64,000 bases of DNA, from NCBI RefSeq assembly GCF_023091245.1, contig NZ_JAHWXN010000002.1, forward strand, positions 372,001 through 436,000, in the 5' to 3' direction. This DNA comes from Microbacterium croceum (GTDB lineage Bacteria; Actinomycetota; Actinomycetes; Actinomycetales; Microbacteriaceae). The notes under the pieces were generated by a model. The model saw only the letters and a list, made by a program, of their open reading frames with translations, had not been told where the DNA came from and did not search any database. Position 1 is the stretch's first letter, and every line of letters starts with the position of its first letter. The translations under genes were made by a program, and so were the position numbers. Below are positions 8,747 through 19,400 of this stretch, piece after piece.

Positions 8747-9681
8747 CGGCCTCACGGTCGCCCGCCCGCCCGGCCCTCATCGCGCTCAGCGCGGTGGGGG
8801 CCGCGGGCGTGGCGGCAGCCATCTGGGGCATCGGCATCGAGCGTTACCTGTTCACGGTGCGCGAGGTGACCGCGCCTGCGCTCGCACCCGGTTCATCGCC
8901 GCTCCGCGTGCTGCACGTCTCTGACGCCCACATGGCACCGTGGCAGCACCGCAAGCAGGACTGGCTCGCCTCCCTCGCACAACTGCAACCCGACCTGGTC
9001 GTGAACACCGGCGACAACCTCGGACATGAGGAGGGGCTCGCCGGCATCCGTCGTGCCTTCGAGCCATTCGCCGGGATCCCCGGGGTCTTCGTACACGGGT
9101 CGAACGACATCAACGGCCCCGCGCCGCGCAATCCGCTGCGCTACTTCTCGGGACCCTCGAAGCGGCACCGGGAGCCCACCTTCCTCGACACGGATGCGAT
9201 GGATCGCTTCTTCACGGACGACCTCGGCTGGACGGATCTCAACAACGCCGCCGCGCGTCTGACCGTCGCCGGGCACACGCTCGACCTGTTCGGCGTGAGC
9301 GATGCCCACCGTCACTGGGACAAGCTGGAGGTCCTCCCCGAAGCGATCTCGGCCCTCGGCCCGCGGGATGCCGGCACCTCAGTGCTCGGCGTCACGCATG
9401 CGCCGTATCAGCGCGTGCTGAACAGGTTCACCGACCTGGATGCGGATGCCATCTTCGGTGGCCACACGCACGGCGGACAGGTCTGCATCCCCGGTTTCGG
9501 CGCAATCGTCGCGAACTGCGACATCCCGCTGAAGCAGGCCAAGGGACTGAGCACCTGGTCGCATGGTGGTCGCACCATCCCGCTGAATGTCAGCGCAGGG
9601 TGCGGACACTCCATCTACGCCCCCGTGCGCTTCGCGTGCCGCCCCGAGGCGACGCTGCTGACGCTGACGGCACGGAGCTGA
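8740..9681 (+). CDS. Membrane-anchored metallophosphoesterase
   Basis: 313 residues from a GTG at 8740 that overlaps the PBP stop by 7 bases. One N-terminal membrane segment (about residues 12-32) is followed by a calcineurin-like phosphoesterase domain: VLHVSDAHM, VVNTGDNLG, VHGSNDIN, GVTHAPY and FGGHTHGGQV supply the Asp/His/Asn metal ligands. It is YkuE-like, with unknown natural substrate, probably acting at the outer face of the membrane. Overlap with the PBP gene is a conserved actinobacterial pairing. Confidence 0.9.
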   Translation: MLTASRSPARPALIALSAVGAAGVAAAIWGIGIERYLFTVREVTAPALAPGSSPLRVLHVSDAHMAPWQHRKQDWLASLAQLQPDLVVNTGDNLGHEEGLAGIRRAFEPFAGIPGVFVHGSNDINGPAPRNPLRYFSGPSKRHREPTFLDTDAMDRFFTDDLGWTDLNNAAARLTVAGHTLDLFGVSDAHRHWDKLEVLPEAISALGPRDAGTSVLGVTHAPYQRVLNRFTDLDADAIFGGHTHGGQVCIPGFGAIVANCDIPLKQAKGLSTWSHGGRTIPLNVSAGCGHSIYAPVRFACRPEATLLTLTARS

Positions 9682-9737
9682 TCCTGGCCCCGATTCGGTG
9701 TCGGGGACATTTCCCTGTAGACTCGGAGGGTTGCAAA

Positions 9738-9815
<78 letters not shown>

Positions 9816-9823
9816 TAACACCG

Positions 9824-9849
9824 GAAGGCCGCCCTCAGGGGCGGCCTTC
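9824..9849 (+). terminator. Terminator after tRNA-Pro
   Basis: Perfect 11-bp stem (GAAGGCCGCCC with its complement) around a TCAG loop, 10 bases after the tRNA CCA end. Confidence 0.75.
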
Positions 9850-9880
9850 TCTGTACCGGGAACGCCACGAAAGGGAAGGC

Positions 9881-10357
9881 ATGAGCCCGATGCTCCCCGC
9901 CCCTCGACGCCGCACGCGCGGCTGGGCGCTGGCCGTGGGCATCCCCTTCTTCGCCGGTCTCGCGATCTTGACGCTCACCCCGGCGCGCGTCGAGCGGTCG
10001 ATGCCGAACCTGCTCGATCTGGTGCTCGGTGCGGCGCACCGGGTCGGCTGGGATTCACTCGATTTCACCCGCCTCGAGATCATCGCCAACGTGCTGGTGT
10101 TCGTCCCGGTGGGCGTGATCGCCTTCCTCTTCACCCCCCGCATCGTCTGGCCGGTGGCACTGCTCGTCGGGCCCGCCATCTCCCTCGCGATCGAGGGGGC
10201 CCAGCGCGTCGCGCTGCCCCACCGCGCCGCGACCCTCAGCGACGTCCTGGCGAACTCCGCCGGCGCGACCATCGGAGTCGCGATCGCTCTCGTCTGCACC
10301 CTGTTGTTCGCTCCGCGCACCGCACAGCGTGAATCTCCTAGGGTGGAAGCATCATGA
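9881..10357 (+). CDS. VanZ-like family membrane protein
   Basis: 158 residues with four predicted membrane helices. The pattern is that of VanZ-like proteins: a first helix ending in LTLTPARV, the NVLVFVPVGVIAFL segment, the conserved acidic Glu in SLAIEGAQRV, and the RAATLSDVLANSAGATIG motif. VanZ-like proteins occur widely in actinobacteria and their function is poorly defined; this gene is not evidence of glycopeptide resistance. The stop overlaps the start of the HAD gene by 4 bases. Confidence 0.85.
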   Translation: MSPMLPAPRRRTRGWALAVGIPFFAGLAILTLTPARVERSMPNLLDLVLGAAHRVGWDSLDFTRLEIIANVLVFVPVGVIAFLFTPRIVWPVALLVGPAISLAIEGAQRVALPHRAATLSDVLANSAGATIGVAIALVCTLLFAPRTAQRESPRVEAS

Positions 10358-11109
10358 CCACGCCTGCTCTCGTCGCCTTCGACCTCGATGACACCCTCGC
10401 CCCGTCGAAGGGCGCGATCGACCCGCGTATCGCGACGCTGCTGCGCGCGCTGCTGCGGTCGGTCGACGTCGCCATCATCTCCGGCGGCAACGAGACGCAG
10501 TTCCGCACGCAGGTGATCGCCCAGCTCGGCGACGCGGATGCCTCCGATCTCGCTCGACTGCATCTGCTGCCCACCTGCGGCACCCGCTACCTCCGTCATG
10601 ACGGCGTCGAGTTCGCGCCGGTGTACGCCCACGACCTCAGCGACGAGCAGAAGGCGGCCGCACTGACAGCGCTGCGCGAAGAAGCGGAGCGTCTGGGGCT
10701 GTGGGAGTCGGACCCGTGGGGCGAGATCCTCGAGGACCGCGGCTCCCAGATCACCTTCTCCGCGCTCGGACAGCGCGCACCGCGTGATGCGAAGCACGAG
10801 TGGGACCCCAGCGGCGCGAAGCGCGCCTCACTGCGTGACGCCGTCGCCGCCCGTCTCCCCGGCCTCGAAGTCCGCTCCGGCGGGTCGACCTCGATCGACA
10901 TCACCCAGGAGGGGATCGACAAGGCGTTCGGCATGCGAGAGCTCGCCGCGCGCACCGGCATCCCGCTGACCTCGATGCTGTTCTACGGCGACCGGTTGGA
11001 CGAGGGCGGCAATGACTACCCGGTGCTCGCGATGGGGGTGCCCTCCGTCGCCGTCGAAGGGTGGGAGGACACCGCAGACAAGCTCGACGCGCTGCTCAAG
11101 ACGCTCTGA
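10354..11109 (+). CDS. HAD-IIB family hydrolase, phosphomannomutase-like
   Basis: 251 residues. HAD motif I is AFDLDDTLAPS, motif II is AIISGGN, and the C-terminal FYGDRLDEGGNDYPVL supplies motif IV acidic residues. A type IIB cap sits between. The closest described relatives are eukaryotic-type phosphomannomutases and related sugar phosphatases; whether this one is a mutase or a phosphatase cannot be settled from sequence. Translationally coupled to the VanZ-like gene by an ATGA overlap. Confidence 0.85.
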   Translation: MTTPALVAFDLDDTLAPSKGAIDPRIATLLRALLRSVDVAIISGGNETQFRTQVIAQLGDADASDLARLHLLPTCGTRYLRHDGVEFAPVYAHDLSDEQKAAALTALREEAERLGLWESDPWGEILEDRGSQITFSALGQRAPRDAKHEWDPSGAKRASLRDAVAARLPGLEVRSGGSTSIDITQEGIDKAFGMRELAARTGIPLTSMLFYGDRLDEGGNDYPVLAMGVPSVAVEGWEDTADKLDALLKTL

Positions 11110-11147
11110 GTCGCCGCCCCGCCGCACACGGGCCTTAGCATGGCGTC

Positions 11148-11990
11148 ATGGATGCCCTGCTGATCGTCATCGTCGTCGCCGCGGTCGCCAGTCTCGGATG
11201 CTGGGTGCTGTCGCTGATCACCCGGGACACGTCGTGGGTGGACCGTGCGTGGTCGATCGTCCCGGTCGTCTACGTGTGGATCTTCGTCGCGGGAGCATTC
11301 GCGAGCGGGGACGGGTCCGCCCGAGTGGTGCTGATGGGCGTCCTCGCCACCGCCTGGGGCGCCCGCCTGACGTTCAACTTCGCGCGCAAGGGCGGCTACT
11401 CCGGCGTGGAGGACTACCGTTGGGCCGTCCTGCGGGGACGCATGCGCCCGTGGCAGTTCCAGATCTTCAACGTGCTCTTCATCATCGGGTACCAGATGAC
11501 GCTGCTCGTGCTGATCACGCTGCCTGCCGCCGTCGCCGCGCAGCATCCGTCCGGCCTGACCGTGTGGGATATCGTGTTCGCGCTCGCGTTCCTCGCATTC
11601 CTGGTGGGAGAGACCGTCGCCGACCAGCAGCAGTGGAACTTCCATCAGCGCAAGAAGCGCGCCGGCGGGACGCTCTCCCCCGGCTTCGCGACCTCGGGCC
11701 TGTTCCGATTCAGCCGCCACCCCAACTTCTTCTTCGAGCAGGCACAGTGGTGGGCCTTCTACGCGATCGGGGCGACCGCGGCCGTGTCGACGGGCAGCGG
11801 GGTGATCGGTGGGGCTCTGAACCCGAGCATCGTGGGCGCGTCGCTGTTGACCGAGTTGTTCATCGGTTCGACGATCTTCACCGAGTCGATCACGGCGTCG
11901 AAGTACCCCGCCTACGCCGACTACCGGCGCACCACGTCGATGCTCATCCCGTGGCCTCCGCGCAGCCGCGCGACCGCTCCGCAGTCCTGA
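11148..11990 (+). CDS. DUF1295 (steroid 5-alpha-reductase-like) membrane protein
   Basis: 280 residues with about seven membrane helices. Family marks are DRAWSIVPVVYVW near the N-terminus, WGARLTFNFARKGGYSGVEDYRW, DQQQWNFH, and the C-terminal SRHPNFFFEQAQWW and KYPAYADYRRTTSMLIP, the NADPH-binding region of the 3-oxo-5-alpha-steroid dehydrogenase fold. Substrate unknown; such genes often act on lipids. Confidence 0.88.
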   Translation: MDALLIVIVVAAVASLGCWVLSLITRDTSWVDRAWSIVPVVYVWIFVAGAFASGDGSARVVLMGVLATAWGARLTFNFARKGGYSGVEDYRWAVLRGRMRPWQFQIFNVLFIIGYQMTLLVLITLPAAVAAQHPSGLTVWDIVFALAFLAFLVGETVADQQQWNFHQRKKRAGGTLSPGFATSGLFRFSRHPNFFFEQAQWWAFYAIGATAAVSTGSGVIGGALNPSIVGASLLTELFIGSTIFTESITASKYPAYADYRRTTSMLIPWPPRSRATAPQS

Positions 11991-12029
11991 GACCGGTCGA
12001 AGCAGCCGCGCGGGTGGCACACGATGGGA

Positions 12030-13289
12030 TCAGCGGGCGTTCACCTTGGTGACCGCACGCGAGACCGGCACCAGGCGGGTGAGCTGCGTCACGTGGGAGG
12101 GCTCGAGCTCGGCGAGCGACGCCACCCCGAGCAGTCGCATGGTGCGCTCGATCTCGGTGCGCAGGATCGCGATGGTGCGATCGACGCCCTGTCGCCCGCC
12201 CGCCATCAGACCGTAGAGATAGGCACGGCCGATGAGCGTGAAGTCGGCACCGAGCGCGACAGCGGCCACGATGTCGGCACCGTTCATGATGCCGGTGTCG
12301 ACCATCACCGTGAAGTCGTCTCCGACGGCCTGTCGCACCTCGGGCAGCAGGTGGAAGGGGATCGGCGCACGATCCAGCTGACGGCCGCCGTGGTTCGACA
12401 GCACGATACCGTCGACACCGGCGTCGCGGAGTCGGACGGAGTCCTCGACGTTCTGCACACCCTTGATGATGAGCTTCCCGGGCCAGATGTCGCGGATGAC
12501 GGCGAGGTCGTCGTAGCTGATGGTCGGATCCATCGCCGCGTCCAGCAGCTCGCCCACAGTGCCGCCGGTGGTGCTGAGCGAGGCGAACTCGAGCTTCGGC
12601 GTGGTGAGGAAGTCGAACCACCACCACGGGCGCGGGATCGCGTTGATGATCGTCCCCAGCGTCAGCTGCGGCGGGATGCTGAAGCCGTTGCGCTTGTCGC
12701 GCAGACGGGCACCCGCGACCGGGGTGTCGACCGTGAACTGCAGCGTGTCGAATCCAGCGGCCGCGGCACGACGCGTGAGCTCGTACGAGATCTCGCGGTC
12801 GCGCATGACGTACAGCTGGAACCAGTTGCGCCCGGTGGGGTTGGCCGCCTTGACGCCCTCGATCGAGGTGGTGCCGAGAGTCGAGAGGGTGAACGGGATG
12901 CCGGCGGCCGCAGCAGCTCCCGCACCCGCGACCTCCCCCTCGGTCTGCATCAGCCGGGTGAAGCCCGTCGGCGCGATGCCGAACGGCAGCGCCGACGGAC
13001 CGCCGAGGATGTCGACGCGGGTGTCGACATCGGGCGCGGGGCGGAGGATGCCGGGGTGGAACTCCACGTCCTGGAACGCCTGACGGGCGCGCGTCAGCGA
13101 GAGCTCGCCCTCGGCCGCGCCATCCGTGTAGTCGAACGCGGCCTTGGGCGTGCGGCGCTTCGCGATCGTGCGGAGGTCGTCGATCGTGAGCGCACCGTTC
13201 AGACGACGCGTACGTCCGTTGAGCTCTGGCTTCTTGAACTTCATCAGCTCGAGGAGTTCTGCGGGGTTGGGAACCTGGCGCTGGACCAT
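12030..13289 (-). CDS. lldD: FMN-dependent alpha-hydroxy-acid oxidizing protein (L-lactate dehydrogenase, LldD-like)
   Basis: 419 residues from ATG at 13289, which has an upstream GAGAGGA site; the longer frame to 13361 is in the intergenic leader. TIM-barrel FMN enzyme oxidising L-lactate (or another 2-hydroxy acid) to the keto acid, feeding electrons to the respiratory chain. The catalytic SNHGGRQLD lies near residue 298, with LIIKGV supplying the FMN-contacting Lys and IGRAYLYGL near the end. It is second in an operon behind a FadR-type regulator, the usual lactate-utilisation arrangement. Confidence 0.92.
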   Translation of the reverse strand: MVQRQVPNPAELLELMKFKKPELNGRTRRLNGALTIDDLRTIAKRRTPKAAFDYTDGAAEGELSLTRARQAFQDVEFHPGILRPAPDVDTRVDILGGPSALPFGIAPTGFTRLMQTEGEVAGAGAAAAAGIPFTLSTLGTTSIEGVKAANPTGRNWFQLYVMRDREISYELTRRAAAAGFDTLQFTVDTPVAGARLRDKRNGFSIPPQLTLGTIINAIPRPWWWFDFLTTPKLEFASLSTTGGTVGELLDAAMDPTISYDDLAVIRDIWPGKLIIKGVQNVEDSVRLRDAGVDGIVLSNHGGRQLDRAPIPFHLLPEVRQAVGDDFTVMVDTGIMNGADIVAAVALGADFTLIGRAYLYGLMAGGRQGVDRTIAILRTEIERTMRLLGVASLAELEPSHVTQLTRLVPVSRAVTKVNAR

Positions 13290-13357
13290 GGCGTTCCTCT
13301 CAGTCGTGGTTCTCGGTAGCGGCTCCCCGGGACGGACTCCCGGGGTGTTCGGGTGGA

Positions 13358-14080
13358 TCACGGGGCGGATGGCGGAAGGCGAGAACCCAGGGCGTTCTCG
13401 TAGTAGCCGGCGATGTGGGCGTGCACGAGGGCGCGCGCGGTATCGGCCTCACCCGCATCGATCGCCGCGATGAGCGCGTGATGCTCGGCGCGCAGACGCG
13501 AGGCCATTGCCGCCCAGTCGGAGATCGAGGCGGCCCCTTCCTGCACGTACGACTCGATAGAGGAGCGCAGCCCCGCCATCATCGCCGCGATGACCGCATT
13601 GCCACTCGACTCGGCGAGCGAGAGGTGCAGTTGCGCGTCGAGAGCCAGGAACTCCCCCGGTGTCAGATCAGGCCCCTCCATCGCCGCGAGCAGCTGGTGC
13701 GCTCGTGCCGTGTCACGGCCGTCAGCTGCGGCGAGGGCGGCGACCACGGCATCCTCCAGCACCAGTCGGGTCTCGACCACATCGTGCAGCGGGAAGCCCT
13801 GTGCGGCCACCTGCAGCCGCAGGAGCGCCGACATCCCCCCGGAGGGCGTCGCGATCACGATCGCGCCGGCCTGGGGTCCGGAGCCGGTGGCCGTGCGGAT
13901 CAGCCCCATGACCTCGAGCACCCGCAACGCCTCACGGACGCTGGAGCGGCCGACGCCGAGCTCGGTGGCGAGGTCGCGCTCCGAGGCCAGGCGGTCGCCC
14001 GGACCGAGACGGCCGTCGAGGAGGTCGCTCTCGATGCGCTCGAGAACGAGTCGCCATGCGCGCGCCGGCTGCTCCGACAT
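13358..14080 (-). CDS. FadR/GntR-family transcriptional regulator, LldR-like
   Basis: 240 residues from ATG at 14080 (MSEQPARAW). N-terminal winged helix-turn-helix: [28 protein letters not shown] spans its two HTH helices. The C-terminal FCD domain has metal/ligand residues in [14 protein letters not shown] and the [18 protein letters not shown]is cluster. It heads the operon with lldD, 68 bases upstream of it, so it most likely senses lactate or a related acid. Two matching palindromes directly upstream indicate autoregulation. Confidence 0.9.
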   Translation of the reverse strand: MSEQPARAWRLVLERIESDLLDGRLGPGDRLASERDLATELGVGRSSVREALRVLEVMGLIRTATGSGPQAGAIVIATPSGGMSALLRLQVAAQGFPLHDVVETRLVLEDAVVAALAAADGRDTARAHQLLAAMEGPDLTPGEFLALDAQLHLSLAESSGNAVIAAMMAGLRSSIESYVQEGAASISDWAAMASRLRAEHHALIAAIDAGEADTARALVHAHIAGYYENALGSRLPPSAP

Positions 14081-14089
14081 GTGGCCTCC

Positions 14090-14129
14090 TGTGGTCAGAC
14101 CACAGAGTATCGCGTGTGGTCTGACCACG
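14090..14129 (-). promoter_or_regulatory. Two FadR-family operator palindromes
   Basis: Site 1 is TGTGGTCAGACCACA (14090-14104), a perfect 15-base palindrome. Site 2 is GTGGTCTGACCAC (14116-14128), a perfect 13-base palindrome. Both match the TGGTCNGACCA pattern typical of FadR/GntR regulators. Their centres are 25 bp apart and lie 10-50 bases upstream of the regulator start, so bound protein would block transcription of the regulator-lldD operon. Confidence 0.85.
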
Positions 14130-14164
14130 CAAACGGGACGATCCCCGCTCCACCGCGGACGCAG

Positions 14165-14234
14165 CTCAGGAAGAACATGAGGAAAACGGCGCGTACGCGT
14201 CGCTCCTCCGTGCGCGGCCGAACATCTTCCTGAG
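14165..14234. repeat. Imperfect hairpin downstream of tdk
   Basis: Outer arms CTCAGGAAGA (14165-14174) and TCTTCCTGAG (14225-14234) pair perfectly. The interior is GC rich with a further partial stem around the ACGCGTACGCGT-like core. It lies 60 bases after the tdk stop and could end the mqo-tdk transcript. It does not follow the 19-bp-period pattern seen elsewhere in the window. Confidence 0.4.
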
Positions 14235-14295
14235 TTGTGCACGTGCGCGCGACGACACCGGCCAGTCGCGTGAGCTGCCGGAGAGGGCAGGAGAC

Positions 14296-14949
14296 TCAGC
14301 CCAGGCGTCCGCCGGATTCCTCCAGGTAGCACGTACCGCACAGCGACTCATATGTCGTCAACTCGGGAGCTGCGGAGCCGTCGGCCCCCTCATCGATCGC
14401 CACCTGGTCTCCGTCGAAGACGAAACGCCCGCCGATCACGCGCCCGTTGAAGACTGCCTTGCGTCCGCAGCGGCAGATCGTCTTGAGCTCTTCGAGGGAG
14501 TGGGCGATCGCGAGCAGGCGGGCGGACCCCGGGAAGGCGTGCGTGCGGAAGTCGTTGCGGATGCCGTAGGCCATCACCGGGATGCCGTCCTCGACCGCGA
14601 TCCGGAACAAGTCGTCGACCTGCGCGGGGGTGAGGAACTGCGCCTCGTCGACGAGCAGACAGGCCACATCGACGGGACCGCTGGGCAGGAGCTCTTCTTC
14701 GACGGCGCGCCCCGCGCGCTCGCGATTGCGCGCGAACAAGTGGCGTGCGTCGTCATCCGGCGCGATCAGGAAATCCACGGGGCGGGTCACTCCGAGGCGA
14801 CTTGCGATCTCACCGGCGCCCTTGGTGTCGATGGCCGGCTTCGCGAGCAGCACATGCTGCCCGCGCTCCTCGTAATTGTAGGCGGCCTGGAGCAGTGCAG
14901 TGGACTTGCCCGAGTTCATCGCGCCGTAGCGGAAGTAGAGCTTGGCCAC
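14296..14949 (-). CDS. tdk: Thymidine kinase (class II)
   Basis: 217 residues, cytosolic salvage enzyme phosphorylating thymidine to dTMP. Walker A is GAMNSGKST at residues 9-17. Walker B-like LLVDEAQFLTPAQ contains the catalytic Glu. Zinc cysteines are in CRCGRKAVFNGR and the late CGTCYLEE. Lies 6 bases downstream of mqo, so the two probably share a transcript. Confidence 0.95.
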   Translation of the reverse strand: MAKLYFRYGAMNSGKSTALLQAAYNYEERGQHVLLAKPAIDTKGAGEIASRLGVTRPVDFLIAPDDDARHLFARNRERAGRAVEEELLPSGPVDVACLLVDEAQFLTPAQVDDLFRIAVEDGIPVMAYGIRNDFRTHAFPGSARLLAIAHSLEELKTICRCGRKAVFNGRVIGGRFVFDGDQVAIDEGADGSAAPELTTYESLCGTCYLEESGGRLG

Positions 14950-14955
14950 GGTCTC

Positions 14956-16428
14956 TCAGACGTTGATGCCGAGGGTCGCGGCCGTGGCTGCCGTCGACTC
15001 CTCCGCGCGCGCGGCGTCCGTGTTCAGCTGCTCGCCGAACGTGGGGATCAGCGCCCGCAGCTCCGGCTCCCAGCCGGGGTACTCCTCAGGGAAGCACGAC
15101 TTGAGCAGGCTCAGCATGATCGGGACCGCGGTGGATGCTCCGGGCGATGCGCCCAGGAGGCCGGCGATCGATCCGTCGGCCGAGGAGACGACCTCGGTGC
15201 CGAACTGCAGGATGCCGCCCTTCTGAGGATCCTTCTTCATCACCTGGGCGCGCTGACCCGCGTCGATGAGCGTCCAGTCCTCATCCTTCGCCGTAGGCAT
15301 GAAGGTGCGCAGGCTGTCGACCTTCTTCGCGTGGTTCTTCAGCAGCTCACCGATCAGATACGTGATCAGGTCGGGGTTCTTCACCGCCACCTGCAGCATC
15401 GGCAGCAGGTTGTGCGTGCGCACCTGCGAGACGATGTCGAGCATCGAGCCGTTCTTCAGGAACTTCGGGCTGAACGTCGCGAACGGGCCGAACATGAGCG
15501 AGGCCTCGCCGTCGACCACACGGGTGTCGAGATGCGGCACGGACATCGGCGGAGCGCCGACGGATGCCTGCGAGTACACCTTCGCCTGGTGCTGCGCGAC
15601 GACCTGCGGGTTGGTGGTCTTGAGGAACTGGCCGCCGATCGGGAAGACACCGTACCCCTTGATCTCCGGGATGCCGGAGTTCTGGAGCAGCTTGAGCGCC
15701 CAGCCGCCGGCGCCGACGAAGACGAAGCGCGCCTTGATCTCGTTGGGCGTGCGGCCGATACGGTTGCGGTACTTGACGAGCCAGGTGCCGTCCTTCTGCT
15801 TCTTCAGACTGCGCACCTCGTGGTTCGTGCGCAGCGTGACGCCCGATGCGGTGAGGTGGTCGAAGAGCTGATGCGTGAGCGCACCGAAGTCGACATCGGT
15901 ACCAGCCGGCACGCGCGTCGCTGCGAACGGCTCCCCCTTGCGACGCTGCTGCATGAGGAGCGGAGCCCACTTGTTGATGACGCGGGAGTCCTCGCTGTAC
16001 TCGATACCGGCGAACAGCGGCTGCTTCTTGAGCACCTCGTAGCGCGCCTTGAGGTACGCGACATCCTTCTCACCGCGCACGAACGTCATGTGCGGTGTCG
16101 CATTGATGAACGTGGAGGGCGCGTCGAGCACGCCCCGCTCGACGAGGGATGACCAGAACTGGCGGCTCTGCTGGAACTGCTCGTTGATCGAGATGGCCTT
16201 GGCCGGGTCCAGCGGACCGTCGCCCTGCGGCATGTAGTTCAGCTCGCACAGCGCGGCGTGGCCGGTTCCCGCATTGTTCCAGGGGTTGGAGCTCTCCTGA
16301 GCCACCTCGGAGAGTCGCTCGAAGGCGACGATCTTCCACTCCGGCTGCAATTCATGCAGCAGAGTACCCAGGGTGGCGCTCATGATGCCACCACCGATCA
16401 GGACGACATCGACGGTTTCGGTCACCAC
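14956..16428 (-). CDS. mqo: Malate:quinone oxidoreductase
   Basis: 490 residues, full length. FAD-dependent membrane-associated enzyme of the TCA cycle, oxidising malate to oxaloacetate and reducing quinone. The N-terminal dinucleotide-binding motif is VVLIGGGIMSATLGTLL. Other family marks are SSNPWNNAGTGHAALCELNY and VFVGAGGWALKLLQNSGIPE. The start ATG has little space before a 174-base intergenic gap holding an unusual palindrome and the asd terminator. Confidence 0.96.
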   Translation of the reverse strand: MVTETVDVVLIGGGIMSATLGTLLHELQPEWKIVAFERLSEVAQESSNPWNNAGTGHAALCELNYMPQGDGPLDPAKAISINEQFQQSRQFWSSLVERGVLDAPSTFINATPHMTFVRGEKDVAYLKARYEVLKKQPLFAGIEYSEDSRVINKWAPLLMQQRRKGEPFAATRVPAGTDVDFGALTHQLFDHLTASGVTLRTNHEVRSLKKQKDGTWLVKYRNRIGRTPNEIKARFVFVGAGGWALKLLQNSGIPEIKGYGVFPIGGQFLKTTNPQVVAQHQAKVYSQASVGAPPMSVPHLDTRVVDGEASLMFGPFATFSPKFLKNGSMLDIVSQVRTHNLLPMLQVAVKNPDLITYLIGELLKNHAKKVDSLRTFMPTAKDEDWTLIDAGQRAQVMKKDPQKGGILQFGTEVVSSADGSIAGLLGASPGASTAVPIMLSLLKSCFPEEYPGWEPELRALIPTFGEQLNTDAARAEESTAATAATLGINV

Positions 16429-16511
16429 AACAGTCTAGTTCGGAGGCGCTATGCCCCGGACCATCCGCGGGCTCCGTGACGCGCATCCCAATCACTGAGG
16501 CCCGATGCCAC

Positions 16512-16584
16512 TTCTGCGGCCCGCGCACAGTTCTGCGGCCCGCTCGGCCGATCAGGGCCGCAGAACGTGAGAACGGCCGCAGAA
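16512..16584. repeat. Four-copy palindrome with 19-bp period (element 1)
   Basis: TTCTGCGGCC occurs at 16512-16521 and 16531-16540; its exact complement GGCCGCAGAA occurs at 16556-16565 and 16575-16584. Both direct pairs have a period of exactly 19 bp, so the element folds into one long hairpin with two 10-bp stems separated by a symmetric 9-base internal loop. The last copy overlaps the asd terminator arm. Three other elements in this window have the same geometry with different sequences. Confidence 0.85.
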
Positions 16585-16600
16585 GGTGCGGCCGTTCTCA
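16568..16600 (-). terminator. Intrinsic terminator of asd
   Basis: Perfect 13-bp stem (16568-16580 with 16588-16600) around a 7-base AGAAGGT loop, 2 bases after the asd stop codon on the minus strand. Confidence 0.75.
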
Positions 16601-16602
16601 GA

Positions 16603-17915
<1,313 letters not shown>

Positions 17916-19196
17916 TCAGCGACCGGTGCCGGCGTGGATCGTGGCGTCGGATTCGCCGTCGAGACCGTAGGCGGTGTGCACGGTGCGAGCGGCCTCGGCG
18001 AGGTCGTCACCCCGCAGCACCACCGAGATGCGGATCTCGGAAGTCGAGATCATCTCGATGTTGATGCCACCGGCGGAGAGGGCCTCGAACAGGACGGCAG
18101 AGACCCCCGAATGCGTGCGCATTCCCGCGCCCACCACGGACAGCTTGCCGATCTGGTCGTCGTGCACCAGGTTCTGGAAGCCGACCTCGGTCTGCTCGCC
18201 CGCGAGCGCCTTCAGCGCACCAGCGGCATCGGCCTTCGGCACGGTGAAAGAGATGTCGGTGCGGCCGGTGGCCGACACGTTCTGCACGATCATGTCGACG
18301 TTGGCGCCGCTCTTCGCGACGATCTTGAAGATCTCGGCCGCCTTGCCGGGGACATCGGGCACACCGGCGACGGTGATCTTGGCCTGGCTGAAGTCGGTGG
18401 CGACGCCCGCGACGATCGGTTCTTCCATGTCTGCTCCCTCGGCTTCGCGAGGGTTCTTCATGCCCTCGCCCAGAACGTACGTACCCTCGGACGACGAGAA
18501 CGTCGACCGGGCGTGAATGAGGACGCCGTGACGGCGTGCGTACTCGACGGCGCGGATGTAGAGCACCTTCGCGCCGTTGGCGGCGAGCTCGAGCATCTCC
18601 TCGCTGGAGATATGGTCGAGCTTCTGCGCCCGGGGGATCACACGCGGGTCAGCCGTGAAGATGCCGTCAACGTCGCTGTAGATCTCGCACACGTCGGCGT
18701 CGAGCGCGGCTGCGAGAGCCACGGCCGTGGTGTCGGAGCCGCCGCGGCCGAGCGTGGTGATGTCGCGGGTATCACGGTTGAAGCCCTGGAATCCGGCGAC
18801 GATGACGATCGCGCCTTCGTCGAGGGCTTCGCGCAGCCGCACCGGCGTCACGTCGACGATGCGGGCGGCGCCGTGCTGCGAGTCCGTGATCATGCCGGCC
18901 TGGCTGCCCGTGAAGGAACGCGCCTCGAAGCCCATCGAGTGGATGGCCATCGCCAGCAGCGCCATCGAGATGCGCTCACCGCTCGAGAGCAGCATGTCGA
19001 GTTCGCGCGGCGCGGGGATGGGCGCGACCTCGTTGGCGAGGTCGAGCAGCTCATCCGTCGTGTCGCCCATGGCGCTGACGGCGACGACCACGTCGTGCCC
19101 GGCACGGCGTGTGTCGACGATGCGCTTGGCGACGCGCTTGATGCTCTCTGCGTTGGCGACGGACGAGCCGCCGTACTTCTGCACGATGAGGGCCAC
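17916..19196 (-). CDS. lysC: Aspartate kinase
   Basis: 426 residues from GTG at 19196, giving [18 protein letters not shown]; a GGGAG site lies 5 bases upstream, while the alternative GTG at 19202 sits on top of that site. Phosphorylates aspartate, first step of the aspartate family pathway. N-terminal kinase domain ([23 protein letters not shown]) and two C-terminal ACT domains from about residue 265 for lysine/threonine feedback. As in other actinobacteria an internal start could give a separate ACT-only beta subunit. Confidence 0.96.
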   Translation of the reverse strand: MALIVQKYGGSSVANAESIKRVAKRIVDTRRAGHDVVVAVSAMGDTTDELLDLANEVAPIPAPRELDMLLSSGERISMALLAMAIHSMGFEARSFTGSQAGMITDSQHGAARIVDVTPVRLREALDEGAIVIVAGFQGFNRDTRDITTLGRGGSDTTAVALAAALDADVCEIYSDVDGIFTADPRVIPRAQKLDHISSEEMLELAANGAKVLYIRAVEYARRHGVLIHARSTFSSSEGTYVLGEGMKNPREAEGADMEEPIVAGVATDFSQAKITVAGVPDVPGKAAEIFKIVAKSGANVDMIVQNVSATGRTDISFTVPKADAAGALKALAGEQTEVGFQNLVHDDQIGKLSVVGAGMRTHSGVSAVLFEALSAGGINIEMISTSEIRISVVLRGDDLAEAARTVHTAYGLDGESDATIHAGTGR

Positions 19197-19291
19197 GATC
19201 ACTCCCTGGGATGTCGGGCGGATTCGCCCACGCTCATTCTACGATCGGCCCATATGCCCCGGTGCGCATGTGACGCCCTCCCCACGCCTGG

Positions 19292-19375
19292 CGCCGAGTG
19301 CACGGGCTCTCGCCGAATGCACGGGATACAGCCTTGCGCAAGCCGTGCGTTCGGCGACGAGTCGTGCACTCGGGA
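19292..19375. repeat. Four-copy palindrome with 19-bp period (element 2)
   Basis: CGCCGAGTGCACGGG (19292-19306) and CGCCGAATGCACGGG (19311-19325) repeat with a 19-bp period. Their inverted counterparts begin CCGTGC at 19343 and TCGTGC at 19362, again 19 bp apart. The inner arms pair over 14 of 15 positions and the outer arms over at least 9. A TTGCGCAA palindrome sits in the loop. Located between the end of the EamA gene and the start of lysC; a partial fifth TGCACGAG copy follows near 19390. Confidence 0.85.
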
Positions 19376-19400
19376 GGCGCGGCGCGGATGCACGAGGGCG

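Noticed and set aside
9881..10357. VanZ-like gene as a glycopeptide resistance determinant
   Set aside because: No VanHAX genes nearby; VanZ-like proteins are common housekeeping membrane proteins in actinobacteria.
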